In this document: in pieces, positions 15,780 through 24,921 of the stretch
How the letters are laid out: every line of letters starts with the position of its first letter
Position numbering within the stretch: the first letter of the stretch is position 1
Source of the DNA: Clostridiales bacterium
Lineage (GTDB): Bacteria > Bacillota > DSM-16504 > Desulfitibacterales > JAICDB01
Length of the DNA: 39,993 nucleotides
Direction of reading: 5' to 3'
Assembly: GCA_020063565.1 (NCBI GenBank)
Contig: JAICDB010000017.1
Coordinates: forward strand, 1 to 39,993
The notes under the pieces: generated by a model
Databases searched by the model: none
What the model was told of the DNA's origin: nothing
Seen by the model: only the letters and a program-made list of their open reading frames with translations
Made by a program: the position numbers and the translations under genes

Positions 15780-16776
15780 GGTTACACTTATCCCTGGAGA
15801 CGGTATCGGTCCTGAAATTACAAAGGCTGTAGTTAAAGTTGTTGAAGCTGCAGGCGCCCGGATAGAATGGGAAACAGTAGAGGCGGGAGCCTGTGTGATG
15901 GAAGAATACGGTACGCCCCTGCCGGAAAACGTCCTTGATTCAATTAAAAGAAACAAAATATGCCTTAAGGGTCCCATCACAACCCCTATAGGTTCAGGCT
16001 TCCGCAGCGTAAATGTAGCTTTAAGAAAGGAACTAAACCTTTATGCAAACCTCCGCCCCGCTAAAACTTTTAAAGGAATAGATACTCGCTATGAAGATAT
16101 TGATATTACCGTAGTAAGGGAAAATACTGAAGACCTTTATGCAGGTGTTGAGCACATGGTAGGGCGCCATGCTGCAGAAAGCATAAAAATTATTACCTCC
16201 GAAGCCTCGACAAAAATAGCAAAATTTGCCTTTGAATATGCAAAAAAAGAAGGGAAAAAAAAGGTAACAGCCGTACACAAAGCAAATATTATGAAATTAA
16301 GCGATGGATTGTTCTTAGAGTGTGCCCGTCAGGTTGCAAAGGATTATTCTGGTATAAAATTTGATGAAATAATAGTTGACAATGCATGTATGCAACTGGT
16401 AAAATACCCTAAGCAATTTGATATACTGCTATGCCCAAATCTATATGGAGATATAATTTCCGACCTGTGTGCAGGACTAGTTGGCGGTCTGGGAGTTGTT
16501 CCGGGAGCTAATATCGGTGATGATATAGCAATCTTCGAAGCAGTGCATGGAAGTGCTCCCGATATTGCAGGAAAAAATCTAGCAAATCCGACAGCTATTA
16601 TTCTATCTGCTGCAGGAATGTTAAAGTATTTGGGCGAAGTAGAAAAGGGTCGAAAAATTATAGAAGCTGTGGAGGAGACATTTAGGAAAGGAAGATGCGT
16701 GACTACCGACCTTGGAGGTAAAGCCACAACAGAGGAGTTTACTGAAAGTTTATGTGAAAAATTGGTTAGGCTATGA
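15772..16776 (+). CDS. Isocitrate dehydrogenase, NAD-type
   Basis: Beta-decarboxylating dehydrogenase, 334 residues, overlapping aconitase by eight bases. The N terminus KVTLIPGDGIGPEITKAVV is typical. The SVNVALR substrate loop, with Ser and Asn as in isocitrate dehydrogenases, separates it from isopropylmalate dehydrogenases. DNACMQLVKYPKQFDIL, NLYGDIISDLCAG and HGSAPDIAGKNLANPTA form the metal and cofactor sites. Length and cofactor loop resemble NAD enzymes rather than the longer NADP form. It should convert isocitrate to 2-oxoglutarate, completing the half-cycle for glutamate synthesis. Homoisocitrate dehydrogenase is the main alternative. Confidence 0.85.
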   Translation: MHKVTLIPGDGIGPEITKAVVKVVEAAGARIEWETVEAGACVMEEYGTPLPENVLDSIKRNKICLKGPITTPIGSGFRSVNVALRKELNLYANLRPAKTFKGIDTRYEDIDITVVRENTEDLYAGVEHMVGRHAAESIKIITSEASTKIAKFAFEYAKKEGKKKVTAVHKANIMKLSDGLFLECARQVAKDYSGIKFDEIIVDNACMQLVKYPKQFDILLCPNLYGDIISDLCAGLVGGLGVVPGANIGDDIAIFEAVHGSAPDIAGKNLANPTAIILSAAGMLKYLGEVEKGRKIIEAVEETFRKGRCVTTDLGGKATTEEFTESLCEKLVRL

Positions 16777-16812
16777 CTAAGGAGCGGGTTTAAGAGGAGG
16801 TAATAAAAAAAA

Positions 16813-17472
16813 ATGGAATACACTGGCGGGGGCGAGCAGAACTCCCTCAGGGGCAAGGTGTTTAAGCAACTTTTGGATGATATTTTGAATGGAAAGTACA
16901 AACCTGGTGAAACTTTGGTAGAATCAAGATTAGCTGATGAGCTTGGGGTGAGCAGAACTCCTATTAGAGAAGCACTCAAGCAGCTTGAACTGGAAGGCCT
17001 TGTTACGCCTTTGGCAAACCGCAGGGTTGTAGTTGAGGGTGTTACGCAAAGGGATATTGATGACATCTATGTTATAAGGAAGGCCATTGAAGGGATAGCG
17101 GCTAGATGGGCTACTGAGCATATTAGTGAATCGCAATTGGAAGAGTTGAGACATATTGTTGATCTTGAAGAATTTTTTACTCAAAAAGGAGATATGGACA
17201 AGGTTGAAGAACTGGATAGAGAATTTCATAATATGATTTTTCAAGCTTCGAATAGTAAACCTCTACGATTCATATTATCCAATTTTCACCAATTTGTAAA
17301 GAAAGCTCGACGGGACTCCTTAATGGTTAAAGGTCGTATGAATAAAACACTTGAGGAGCATAGAGCTATTTTAAAGGCGTTAGAAGATAAAGATCCGGAT
17401 GAAGCTGAAAAAGCTATGATAAGACATATTTCAGGTGCGGAGGAAAACTATACTGCCCACCGCCATAATTAA
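16813..17472 (+). CDS. GntR-family regulator, FadR/FCD subfamily
   Basis: Winged helix-turn-helix at residues about 10-75 (LADELGVSRTPIREALKQLE), followed by an all-helical FCD ligand-binding domain with REFHNMIFQASNSKPL and EEHRAILKALEDKDPDEAEK. FCD domains usually bind small organic acids through a metal. GAGGAGG precedes the ATG, 36 bases after the isocitrate dehydrogenase stop. As the last gene before a terminator it probably regulates this operon in response to a citrate-route intermediate; the ligand is not known. Confidence 0.85.
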   Translation: MEYTGGGEQNSLRGKVFKQLLDDILNGKYKPGETLVESRLADELGVSRTPIREALKQLELEGLVTPLANRRVVVEGVTQRDIDDIYVIRKAIEGIAARWATEHISESQLEELRHIVDLEEFFTQKGDMDKVEELDREFHNMIFQASNSKPLRFILSNFHQFVKKARRDSLMVKGRMNKTLEEHRAILKALEDKDPDEAEKAMIRHISGAEENYTAHRHN

Positions 17473-17499
17473 AATGGGAAGCCATTGTGGCTTCCCATT
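17473..17499 (+). terminator. Operon-end hairpin
   Basis: A perfect 12-bp stem, AATGGGAAGCCA (17473-17484) with TGGCTTCCCATT (17488-17499), overlaps the end of the GntR gene. The downstream T run is interrupted. Confidence 0.8.
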
Positions 17500-17842
17500 C
17501 TCTATCTTGGCTCAAAACAACTTAGTGGACAAATGTCATAAGGCTCACCTAGACCGGCGAGTTTGTCATTCATTCAAATTCCACCTTCATCGCCGTCGCC
17601 ATTGCAATTCGTCCTAAACCATCTGCAATTTTCCAGGGTGCATTCCATTACTAATCTACTCCTTTAGTTATTTTTATTTGTAGCTATTTTTCCCATGAGA
17701 GGACTCTTTATGCGTTTTGAAAATTGCTGAAAATGGTTAGATTGAAAATATAACTTAAAAATTAAGAAAGTTATTTATTTTAAGCAGGAGTATAAATGGA
17801 AAGCTAGAAATGTATTAAAAAAAGCTTTTACATTTTAAAGAG
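17500..17842. other. Gene-poor stretch before yerC
   Basis: No firm gene. On the minus strand a ribosome site AAAGGAG precedes a possible 24-codon peptide starting near 17654 (MECTLENCRWF...), and an overlapping frame reads WNAPWKIADGLGRIAMATAM before a stop at about 17568. Either might be a tiny gene or a fossil C terminus. No T-box features are seen. Confidence 0.3.
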
Positions 17843-17851
17843 GTGAAGCAA

Positions 17852-18160
17852 ATGAGTTATAGAGACAGAATAAAGGATCAATTTGTTGATAAGCTTTTTG
17901 AAGCAATTTTACTTCTGGAAAATGAGGAAGAGTGCTACAAATTATTTGAAGACCTCTGCACAGTAGCTGAAATAAAGTCTCTCGCACAGAGACTAGAAGT
18001 GGCTAAGATGCTGGATAAAAATTATACCTATACGTATATTGCCGAAAAGACTGGCGCTAGTACGGCAACCATCAGCAGGGTTAAAAAATGCCTGCATTAT
18101 GGTGCGGACGGTTACAGGTTGATTTTAAATAGATTAAAAGAACAGGGAAAATCTGAATAA
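17852..18160 (+). CDS. yerC: YerC/YecD TrpR-like repressor
   Basis: A 102-residue all-helical DNA-binding protein of the TrpR superfamily. The start is ATG 17852, because the earlier GTG lies inside the AGAGGTG ribosome site. Diagnostic segments are EEECYKLFEDLCTVAEIKSL and YTYIAEKTGASTATISRVKK (the recognition helices), then CLHYGADGYRLIL. YerC proteins are found widely beside his genes in Firmicutes and have been proposed to regulate histidine synthesis. Its position just before a his promoter carrying repeated CGTTAA words supports that role. Confidence 0.9.
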   Translation: MSYRDRIKDQFVDKLFEAILLLENEEECYKLFEDLCTVAEIKSLAQRLEVAKMLDKNYTYTYIAEKTGASTATISRVKKCLHYGADGYRLILNRLKEQGKSE

Positions 18161-18168
18161 AAAAAGTA

Positions 18169-18230
18169 TTGACTTCCCCTTGTCTTCATGTTAATATTCC
18201 GTTAACGTTTTAACTCGTTAAAGTATTAAG
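18169..18230 (+). promoter_or_regulatory. his operon promoter with possible YerC operator
   Basis: TTGACT (18169-18174), 17 bases, TAATAT (18192-18197). Immediately after it are GTTAACG and CGTTAAAG words in the 18199-18222 segment, overlapping the transcription start, a repressor position. No T-box or leader peptide is visible. Confidence 0.6.
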
Positions 18231-18242
18231 GAGGTGCAGCAT

Positions 18243-19421
18243 GTGCAAAACAAAAATTCTTTAGCCACTCCTGCAGGTTTAAAGGATTATTTACCACAGG
18301 AAGCAGCTTTAAAAAGACATCTTGAAAATAAATGGGCAGAACTTTTTTTTGCATGGGGATATCAGGAGGTAGTTACCCCTTCTTTAGAATATTATCATAC
18401 CTTAACTCGTGGTCTTGGAAATGATGATCTCAGCCTGCATAAAATGATAGACCGGAATGGGCAAATTCTGGCTTTGAGATCGGACATGACAAACCCAATT
18501 GCCAGGATGGTGGCTTCAACCCTTCAAAGCGAACCTTGGCCGTTACGTTTTTTTTATTTAGCTAACGTTTTCAGGTATGAAGCAGAGTTACAAAAGGGAC
18601 GGCAAAGGGAATTTTACCAGGCGGGGGTAGAGCTCCTGGGAGCCCCAAATTCCTGGGCAGACGCAGAAGTTATAGCGCTAGCAGTTGAAGCCTTAGAAAG
18701 TGCAGGCTTAACAAATTTCGAAATAGGTCTGGGTCATGTGGAGATAACGCGAGATTTGTTGGCTATTTTATGTGAAGATGAAGAGAGACAGCAGCAACTG
18801 CAAGATGCCTTAACACAAAAAAATTATGTTGCAGTTGATAATCTTTTAACATCAACCTCTTCCAGGGAAGCCAGGGTTAAGGAACTTATTACCCGACAGT
18901 GGCGCAATAATGAAATTATTAATAACTTACAAGAGGTGGCAGATAAAGAGAGCACACTGGAGGCAATAGCCCATTTGGAAAATGTCTTGGATGTTTTACA
19001 CAATTTCGGTTTTTCAGATAAGGTCTTCGTAGATTTAAGCATCCTGCGTGATTTTAATTATTATACGGGAATAGTATTTGAAGGATATACTACCAAATTG
19101 GGATACCCGCTTCTGGGCGGCGGTCGTTATAATAAATTATTACAAAAATTTGGTTTTGACTGTCCCGCTACAGGATTTGCACTTGGTATTGAACGGGTAA
19201 TGGCTGCCCTACCCTGGAGTACGAAAGATATCACTAAAAAAATTGATTACCTTCTTTTAGGTAAGGATTATTCATTGCTTCACTCCAAGGCATGTGAACT
19301 CAGGGAAAAGGGTTACAGTGTAGAAATTGATCTCTTAGGTAGAAGTATTGCAGAAGCGCAAAAATATGCCGAAAAGAAAGGTATTTCAGAGGTTATAGAA
19401 GTGGCAGGTGAGCGGAAGTGA
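18243..19421 (+). CDS. hisZ: ATP phosphoribosyltransferase regulatory subunit
   Basis: HisRS paralogue that activates the short HisG and gives it feedback control by histidine. Starts at GTG 18243, eight bases after GGAGG (18230-18234); the GTG at 18234 is within that site. Class II synthetase-like fold: LATPAGLKDYLPQEAALKRH at the N terminus, LALRSDMTNPIAR as motif 2-like, and RDFNYYTGIVFEGY with GGGRYNKLLQKFG as the histidine-binding segments. Length (393) fits HisZ, with no anticodon-binding domain. It overlaps hisG by four bases. Confidence 0.93.
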   Translation: MQNKNSLATPAGLKDYLPQEAALKRHLENKWAELFFAWGYQEVVTPSLEYYHTLTRGLGNDDLSLHKMIDRNGQILALRSDMTNPIARMVASTLQSEPWPLRFFYLANVFRYEAELQKGRQREFYQAGVELLGAPNSWADAEVIALAVEALESAGLTNFEIGLGHVEITRDLLAILCEDEERQQQLQDALTQKNYVAVDNLLTSTSSREARVKELITRQWRNNEIINNLQEVADKESTLEAIAHLENVLDVLHNFGFSDKVFVDLSILRDFNYYTGIVFEGYTTKLGYPLLGGGRYNKLLQKFGFDCPATGFALGIERVMAALPWSTKDITKKIDYLLLGKDYSLLHSKACELREKGYSVEIDLLGRSIAEAQKYAEKKGISEVIEVAGERK

Positions 19422-20098
19422 ATGAAAAGGAAAAAATAACATTAGCTATTCCTAAAGGTAAGCTGGGACAAGAGACTTTAGAAATTATAGAAGCATGTGG
19501 TTTGCCCGTGGCCGGTGTGGAAACCGACTCCAGGAAATTACAATTTGATTTTCCTCACGAAGGTGTAAAATATCTTATCTGCAGGCCGACTGACATCCCT
19601 ACCTATGTTGAATATGGCGCTGCTGATCTAGGAATAGTTGGCAAAGATACTTTACTGGAATCTGAGGCGGATGTATTTGAGCTTGTTGACTTGAAGTACA
19701 GTAAATGCAGGCTTGTGGTAGCTCTACCAAAGCTAGCGGTTGATCAGTATCATTCCAGAGGCAAGGAGTTTAATTTGTGGGATTTTAACCACAGCAGGGT
19801 TGCTACTAAATTTCCTCGAATTGCAAATAAGTTTTTTAGTGACCTTGGAATGCAAGTAGAGGTTATTAAATTGCACGGCAATATAGAACTTGCCCCAATT
19901 GCGGGCCTTGCGGAGATGATAGTTGACCTTGTCTCAAGCGGTACTACATTAAAAACAAATAACCTTGTACCTGTTGCCAATATATTTGAAGCGACTGCAA
20001 GGCTTATTGCCAACAGGGTAAGCTATCGCATTAAGTCAGGGAGGTTACAGCCTTTGGTTTCCAGATTTAGAGAAAAAACGGGAGGGGATAACCAATGA
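19418..20098 (+). CDS. hisG: ATP phosphoribosyltransferase, short form
   Basis: First step of histidine synthesis: ATP + PRPP to phosphoribosyl-ATP. The 226-residue catalytic core lacks the C-terminal regulatory domain, consistent with a requirement for HisZ encoded just before. Motifs: IPKGKLGQETLEII, YGAADLGIVGKDTLLE, and the PRPP loop ELAPIAGLAEMIVDLVSSGT. GTG start overlaps the hisZ stop (GTGA), and its own stop overlaps the hisD start (ATGA). Confidence 0.96.
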   Translation: MNEKEKITLAIPKGKLGQETLEIIEACGLPVAGVETDSRKLQFDFPHEGVKYLICRPTDIPTYVEYGAADLGIVGKDTLLESEADVFELVDLKYSKCRLVVALPKLAVDQYHSRGKEFNLWDFNHSRVATKFPRIANKFFSDLGMQVEVIKLHGNIELAPIAGLAEMIVDLVSSGTTLKTNNLVPVANIFEATARLIANRVSYRIKSGRLQPLVSRFREKTGGDNQ

Positions 20099-21387
20099 TC
20101 AAATTATGTGCAGCAAGTAATGAGGAAGTTAAAAATTTACTTTCCAGAAAATTTGAGTACGGAGCACAGGTAGAAGATGTAGTTAATGATATTTTGAAGG
20201 CTGTAAAAATTGATGGTGAAGAAGCGGTTTTTGAGTATACCAAAATGTTTGACGGTGCATATCTCTCAAGTGATAATTTCAAAGTCTCCCAGCAGGAAAT
20301 AGATGAAGCTTATGAAATTGTGGAAAGGGAAGTTGTGAAATATATTGAAGAAGCTGCAGCAAACATTGCTGACTTTCACAACAAACAAAAACCGGTATCC
20401 TGGTTAGAGGGCGACAAGGAAGATAACCTTTTAGGACAAATGTATACTCCCCTGGAAAGGGTAGGGGTATATGTACCCGGTGGCACTGCGGCTTATCCTT
20501 CATCAGTATTAATGAACGCGGTACCGGCAAAGGTAGCCGGAGTTAAAGAAGTTGTCATGGTTTCTCCTCCATCTAATAATGGAAAATTAAACCCGTATAC
20601 TCTGGTGGCAGCAGATGTGGCAGGGGTTGATGAGATTTATAAAGTGGGCGGAGCACAGGCCGTGGCAGCTCTTGCCTATGGAGCAGGCCAACTGAAGCCT
20701 GTAGATAAGATAACCGGTCCCGGAAATATCTATGTCACGGTAGCCAAAAAGGTTGTCTATGGAATTGTGGATATTGATATGCTGGCAGGGCCCAGTGAAA
20801 TTTTGATTATTGCAGATAAAAGCGCAAACCCTAAATACGTGGCAGCAGATATGCTTTCCCAGGCGGAGCATGATGAGTTAGCTGCTGCAATTTTACTGAC
20901 ACCGGAAAAAGATCTGGCAGAGGCAGTTGTACAGGAATTGGAGACCCAGCTTGCAAATTTAAGTAGAAGAGACATAATAAAAAAATCCCTCCGAAATCAC
21001 AGCGCCGCAATTATAACCGAGGACCTGGCTGAGGCTATAGAAATAGCCAATAATTACGCTCCGGAGCACCTGGAGCTTTTAGTGGAGGAGCCTTTTGAAA
21101 TAATGCCGGATATCAAAAATGCAGGAGCCATTTTTGTGGGAGAATGGAGTCCCGAACCTGTAGGAGATTACTTTGCCGGTCCCAATCATATTTTACCTAC
21201 AGGAGGCACAGCACGTTTTTATTCCCCTGTTACGGTAGATACCTTTATGAAAAAGAGCAGTATCATTTATTACAAAAAGAATAACCTCTTGAAAAATGGA
21301 GAAAAAATAATTAAACTGGCAGAAACTGAAGGCCTTGATGCCCACGCAAATGCTGTGCAGGTAAGATTAAATAACGAGTTTGAGTAA
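20095..21387 (+). CDS. hisD: Histidinol dehydrogenase
   Basis: Catalyses the last two oxidations, histidinol to histidine, with zinc and two NAD. At 430 residues it is full length. Motifs: VYVPGGTAAYPSSVLMNAVP, KITGPGNIYVTVAKK, GPSEILIIAD, SQAEHDELAAA (zinc ligands Gln and His) and YFAGPNHILPTGGTAR. ATG overlaps the hisG stop. Confidence 0.97.
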   Translation: MIKLCAASNEEVKNLLSRKFEYGAQVEDVVNDILKAVKIDGEEAVFEYTKMFDGAYLSSDNFKVSQQEIDEAYEIVEREVVKYIEEAAANIADFHNKQKPVSWLEGDKEDNLLGQMYTPLERVGVYVPGGTAAYPSSVLMNAVPAKVAGVKEVVMVSPPSNNGKLNPYTLVAADVAGVDEIYKVGGAQAVAALAYGAGQLKPVDKITGPGNIYVTVAKKVVYGIVDIDMLAGPSEILIIADKSANPKYVAADMLSQAEHDELAAAILLTPEKDLAEAVVQELETQLANLSRRDIIKKSLRNHSAAIITEDLAEAIEIANNYAPEHLELLVEEPFEIMPDIKNAGAIFVGEWSPEPVGDYFAGPNHILPTGGTARFYSPVTVDTFMKKSSIIYYKKNNLLKNGEKIIKLAETEGLDAHANAVQVRLNNEFE

Positions 21388-21411
21388 TCTGCTCTTAGGG
21401 AGGGCGTTTTT

Positions 21412-21996
21412 GTGCGGAAAGCGGAAATAAATAGAAAAACCTTAGAAACCAATATAAGTTTGCAGTTAAACCTGGATGGGGAAGGAAAATTTTCGGGTAC
21501 TTCCGGAATAGGTTTTTTTGATCATATGCTGGAGCTTTTTACAAAGCATTCGGGAATGGACCTGCACTTGCAGGCGGAAGGTGATTTGGAGGTAGATTAC
21601 CACCATACAGTTGAAGATATAGGTATTGCTCTGGGACAGGCAATTAAAGAAGCGCTGGCAGACAAAAAGGGAATTTGCCGTTACGGTTTTATGTACCTGC
21701 CCATGGACGAGGCATTGGCACGGGTTTGCCTGGACCTCAGCGGTAGACCTTTTTTGGTATATAATGCACAATTCTGGACCAGTCAGGTCGGCAATTTTGA
21801 TGTGGAGTTGGCAGAGGAGTTTTTAAGGGCCGTAGTAAATAATGCAGCCATTACACTTCATGTTGAGGTCTTATATGGGAGAAATACCCACCATATTCTG
21901 GAAGCAATCTTTAAAGGATTTGGCCAGGCGTTAAAAAAAGCTGTCAGTATAGACAGCACTGCAAAAGGAGTACCCTCCACAAAGGGGCAGCTTTGA
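21412..21996 (+). CDS. hisB: Imidazoleglycerol-phosphate dehydratase
   Basis: Manganese enzyme converting IGP to imidazole acetol phosphate. Single-domain, 194 residues, with no fused phosphatase, so a separate histidinol-phosphatase must be elsewhere. Metal-binding repeats: GFFDHMLELFTKHSGMDL, EVDYHHTVEDIGIALG and, in the second half, EVLYGRNTHHILEAIFKG. GTG start behind AGGGAGGG. A hairpin-containing 90-base gap separates it from hisH, the only sizeable gap in the operon. Confidence 0.96.
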   Translation: MRKAEINRKTLETNISLQLNLDGEGKFSGTSGIGFFDHMLELFTKHSGMDLHLQAEGDLEVDYHHTVEDIGIALGQAIKEALADKKGICRYGFMYLPMDEALARVCLDLSGRPFLVYNAQFWTSQVGNFDVELAEEFLRAVVNNAAITLHVEVLYGRNTHHILEAIFKGFGQALKKAVSIDSTAKGVPSTKGQL

Positions 21997-21997
21997 A

Positions 21998-22038
21998 GAG
22001 GATGTTCGAAAAGTTAGCTCCTTTTCGAACACTAACTT
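21998..22038 (+). repeat. Intra-operon hairpin with alternative pairing; GAGGATGTTCGAA repeat copy 2
   Basis: GTTCGAAAAG (22004-22013) pairs perfectly with CTTTTCGAAC (22021-22030). A competing stem is AAGTTAG (22011-22017) with CTAACTT (22032-22038). The two cannot form together. No T run follows. The first 13 bases match the word at 12487. Confidence 0.55.
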
Positions 22039-22089
22039 GTACGTCAAGAAAGTATAAATTTAAGTTTTCTTTAAAAGGACTGATTGAAG

Positions 22090-22716
22090 ATGATTAAGAT
22101 AATTGATTACGGTATGGGTAATTTACGCAGCGTACAAAAGGCCCTGGAAAAATTGGGATTTCAGGCAGATATAACGTCACTGCCTTCTGAGATAGCTGCT
22201 GCTCAAGGAGTTATACTCCCCGGTGTCGGCGCCTTTGAAGATGCTATGGCTAACTTAAAATCATCGGGGCTTGTTGACTCAATTAGAAAGGTAGTGGAGA
22301 AAGGGGTTCCCCTGTTAGGTATTTGCTTAGGCATGCAGATGTTATTATCCACAAGCGAAGAAAACGGTCTGCATGAGGGGCTTGACTTAATACCTGGAAA
22401 AGTATTGCGCCTGCCTGAAAAGGTAACAGTTCCCCATATGGGCTGGAACCGGTTGGAGGTGAAAAAAGAACACCCACTGGTCACAGGGATTAATCCGGGT
22501 GATTTCGTATATTTTGTACATTCATATTATGTGGCGCCGGATAATGCAGACTCTGTAGTTTGTGAAACTGATTACGGAATAAATTTTGCTTCTGTCATAG
22601 CGAAAGATAACATTATGGGAATTCAGTTCCACCCTGAAAAATCGAGTAGTGTAGGACTAAAAATATTAAGGAATTACGGGGAGATGGTGAAAAATGCTAC
22701 TATTGCCGGCAATTGA
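22090..22716 (+). CDS. hisH: Imidazole glycerol phosphate synthase, glutaminase subunit
   Basis: Class I glutamine amidotransferase supplying ammonia to HisF. The start is ATG 22090, placed properly behind AAAGGA; a TTG two codons earlier is less likely. Motifs: IDYGMGNLRSVQKALEKLG, GVILPGVGAFEDAM, nucleophile in GICLGMQML, and GIQFHPEKSS with catalytic His and Glu. The end overlaps hisA by 23 bases. Confidence 0.95.
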   Translation: MIKIIDYGMGNLRSVQKALEKLGFQADITSLPSEIAAAQGVILPGVGAFEDAMANLKSSGLVDSIRKVVEKGVPLLGICLGMQMLLSTSEENGLHEGLDLIPGKVLRLPEKVTVPHMGWNRLEVKKEHPLVTGINPGDFVYFVHSYYVAPDNADSVVCETDYGINFASVIAKDNIMGIQFHPEKSSSVGLKILRNYGEMVKNATIAGN

Positions 22717-23425
22717 TATTAGAGAAGGGCAGTGTGTGAGGCTTTACCAGGGTAGGAAGGAAGAAACGACAGTATATTCGGAAGAACCTGTTGCAGTGGC
22801 AAAGCTGTGGGAAAGAATGGGCGCTCCCATGCTCCACGTGGTAGATTTGGATGCAGCATTTTCAGGCAGCCCGCAAAACTTGGGGGTTATTAAGGAAATA
22901 ACAGAGTCTGTTTCTGTTCCTGTTCAGGTAGGCGGTGGAATAAGAAGCATGGAGACTATTGAAGAAGTTCTCAGTATGGGAGTAAAACGGGTTATCCTGG
23001 GGACAATTGCAATTAACAATCAGAAACTTGTGGAAGAAGCGGTTAAAGAATTTGGTGAAGGAATAGTTGTGGGGATAGACAGTAAAAATGGTTATGTTGC
23101 AGTAGAAGGCTGGGAAGCCACCACCCATAAGGGAGCACTACAATTAGCAAGGGAAATGGAAGATATCGGTGTGAAAAGGATTGTATTTACCGATACCACA
23201 AGGGACGGTACCCTGCAGGGGCCAAATCTGGAATTTACCAGGGAACTGGCAGAGAAAACATCATTAAAGGTAATAGCCTCCGGTGGAATTTCTTCAATGG
23301 ATGACATTAAAAGATTGCTTTCCATAAAAAAGTACGGCATTGAAGGTGCAATTATCGGTAAAGCCCTCTATACGGGAAATATTAAATTGGATGAAGCACT
23401 TCAATTGCTAAAGGAAGATGAATAA
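22694..23425 (+). CDS. hisA: ProFAR isomerase
   Basis: TIM-barrel Amadori isomerase converting ProFAR to PRFAR. N-terminal [18 protein letters not shown] carries the catalytic Asp; further motifs are [33 protein letters not shown] (second catalytic Asp) and [13 protein letters not shown]. Full length at 243. The start lies inside hisH, so translation is probably coupled, and the stop overlaps the hisF start by one base. Confidence 0.96.
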   Translation: MLLLPAIDIREGQCVRLYQGRKEETTVYSEEPVAVAKLWERMGAPMLHVVDLDAAFSGSPQNLGVIKEITESVSVPVQVGGGIRSMETIEEVLSMGVKRVILGTIAINNQKLVEEAVKEFGEGIVVGIDSKNGYVAVEGWEATTHKGALQLAREMEDIGVKRIVFTDTTRDGTLQGPNLEFTRELAEKTSLKVIASGGISSMDDIKRLLSIKKYGIEGAIIGKALYTGNIKLDEALQLLKEDE

Positions 23426-24189
23426 TGCTGGCAAAAAGAATTATACCCTGCTTGGATGTAAATAAAGGTCGTGTTGTAAAGGGAACCAATTTTGTAAACC
23501 TGCGAGATGCCGGAGATCCTGTGGAGTTAGCGGCCAGGTACGACGCAGAGGGAGCCGATGAACTTATTTTTTTGGATATTACGGCCTCTGCAGAGAAAAG
23601 GGATATTATTTATGACATAGTACAAAGAACTTCAGAAGAAGTATATATTCCATTTACCGTAGGCGGCGGCCTTAAGACGCTGGAAGATATCAGAAAGATG
23701 CTTTCTGCAGGCGCGGATAAGGTTTCTTTAAATACTGCCGCAGTAAATAACCCGCAGCTTGTTGAAGATGCGGCAAAAAGGTTTGGTAGCCAGTGTATAG
23801 TGGTGGCTGTTGATGCAAGATGGCGGGGAGAAGGCTGGGAAGTCTATATCCATGGCGGGAGGACACCTACAGGCAAGGATGTCTTGCAGTGGGTGAAAGA
23901 GGTTGAGGAACTTGGCGCCGGAGAAATACTCTTAACCAGTATGGATAAAGACGGCACCAAAGATGGTTATGACCTTGAACTGACCAGAAAAGTAGTTGAA
24001 GCAGTAAATATACCTGTCATTGCTTCAGGTGGCGCAGGTGACCTCAAACATCTCCTGGATGGTCTAACTGTCGGAAAAGCACATGCAGTACTTGCCGCCT
24101 CAATCTTTCATTACGGGCAGTATACAATAAGTGAAGCAAAGGACTACTTGAGTAAACACGGTGTCTGGGTACGGAAAGAAGGGTTTTAA
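23425..24189 (+). CDS. hisF: Imidazole glycerol phosphate synthase, cyclase subunit
   Basis: TIM barrel that uses ammonia from HisH to close the imidazole ring, releasing AICAR for purine synthesis. Catalytic Asp in [16 protein letters not shown] and in [15 protein letters not shown]; phosphate site [18 protein letters not shown]. 254 residues, intact. The HisI/E gene starts at once after it. Confidence 0.97.
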   Translation: MLAKRIIPCLDVNKGRVVKGTNFVNLRDAGDPVELAARYDAEGADELIFLDITASAEKRDIIYDIVQRTSEEVYIPFTVGGGLKTLEDIRKMLSAGADKVSLNTAAVNNPQLVEDAAKRFGSQCIVVAVDARWRGEGWEVYIHGGRTPTGKDVLQWVKEVEELGAGEILLTSMDKDGTKDGYDLELTRKVVEAVNIPVIASGGAGDLKHLLDGLTVGKAHAVLAASIFHYGQYTISEAKDYLSKHGVWVRKEGF

Positions 24190-24190
24190 A

Positions 24191-24820
24191 ATGCAGAATG
24201 ATATTGATATAAGTAAAATAAAGTTTAACTCACAAGGGTTGGTACCTGCAATTGTTCAAGAGGCTGGCAGCGGGAAAGTTTTAATGCTGGCTTATATGAA
24301 CAGGGAATCCCTGGAGAAAACAATGGAAACCGGGCAAACCTGGTTTTACAGCCGTAGCCGCCAGGAGTTATGGCATAAGGGAGCAACGAGCGGTAATTTT
24401 CAGGATGTAGTGAGCATTAAATATGACTGTGATGGTGATACCCTCCTTGTCAAAGTAAGGCAGAAGGGAGTTGCCTGTCACACAGGTGCCAAAACCTGTT
24501 TTCACAATGATTTGCTTGCAGTGGAAAATGTAGCAGATGTAGGAGAAGTATTGCATGAGCTCTTTAAAGTTATAGAGACAAGAAAAGAAGAGCTGCCGGA
24601 AGGCTCATATACAACTTATCTCTTTACTAAAGGCCAGGACAAGATCCTGAAGAAAGTGGGAGAAGAAACTGCGGAAACAATAATCGCCTCCAAAAACAAT
24701 GACACTGAAGAAATAACGTATGAAATGGCAGACCTCTGGTATCACATGCTGGTGCTTTTGGCATACCACGGCATGACACCGGAGGATATAGCGAAAGAGT
24801 TGAATAAGAGAAGAAAATAG
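24191..24820 (+). CDS. hisI: Bifunctional PR-AMP cyclohydrolase / PR-ATP pyrophosphatase
   Basis: Steps two and three of the pathway fused (hisIE). The start is ATG 24191 behind AAGAAGGG; a longer GTG start would overlap hisF. The HisI half (about 1-115) has [18 protein letters not shown] and zinc cysteines in [12 protein letters not shown]. The HisE half is MazG-like, with [17 protein letters not shown] and [18 protein letters not shown]. Last gene of the operon; hisC and a histidinol phosphatase are missing here. Confidence 0.95.
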   Translation: MQNDIDISKIKFNSQGLVPAIVQEAGSGKVLMLAYMNRESLEKTMETGQTWFYSRSRQELWHKGATSGNFQDVVSIKYDCDGDTLLVKVRQKGVACHTGAKTCFHNDLLAVENVADVGEVLHELFKVIETRKEELPEGSYTTYLFTKGQDKILKKVGEETAETIIASKNNDTEEITYEMADLWYHMLVLLAYHGMTPEDIAKELNKRRK

Positions 24821-24824
24821 CAGG

Positions 24825-24847
24825 AGAGCCCGGAAGGGCTCTTTTTT
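24825..24847 (+). terminator. his operon terminator
   Basis: AGAGCCC (24825-24831), loop GGAA, GGGCTCT (24836-24842), then a T run. Four bases after the hisIE stop. Confidence 0.93.
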
Positions 24848-24921
24848 GCATAAAAATAAATAATTTATCTATTTCCGGGAAATATTAAAAGTCGTAGAAA
24901 AATTTTAAGGAGGAGATTATT

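Noticed and set aside
17500..18242. T-box or histidine leader peptide before the his genes
   Set aside because: No T-box sequence and no run of His codons; a plain promoter is visible instead.
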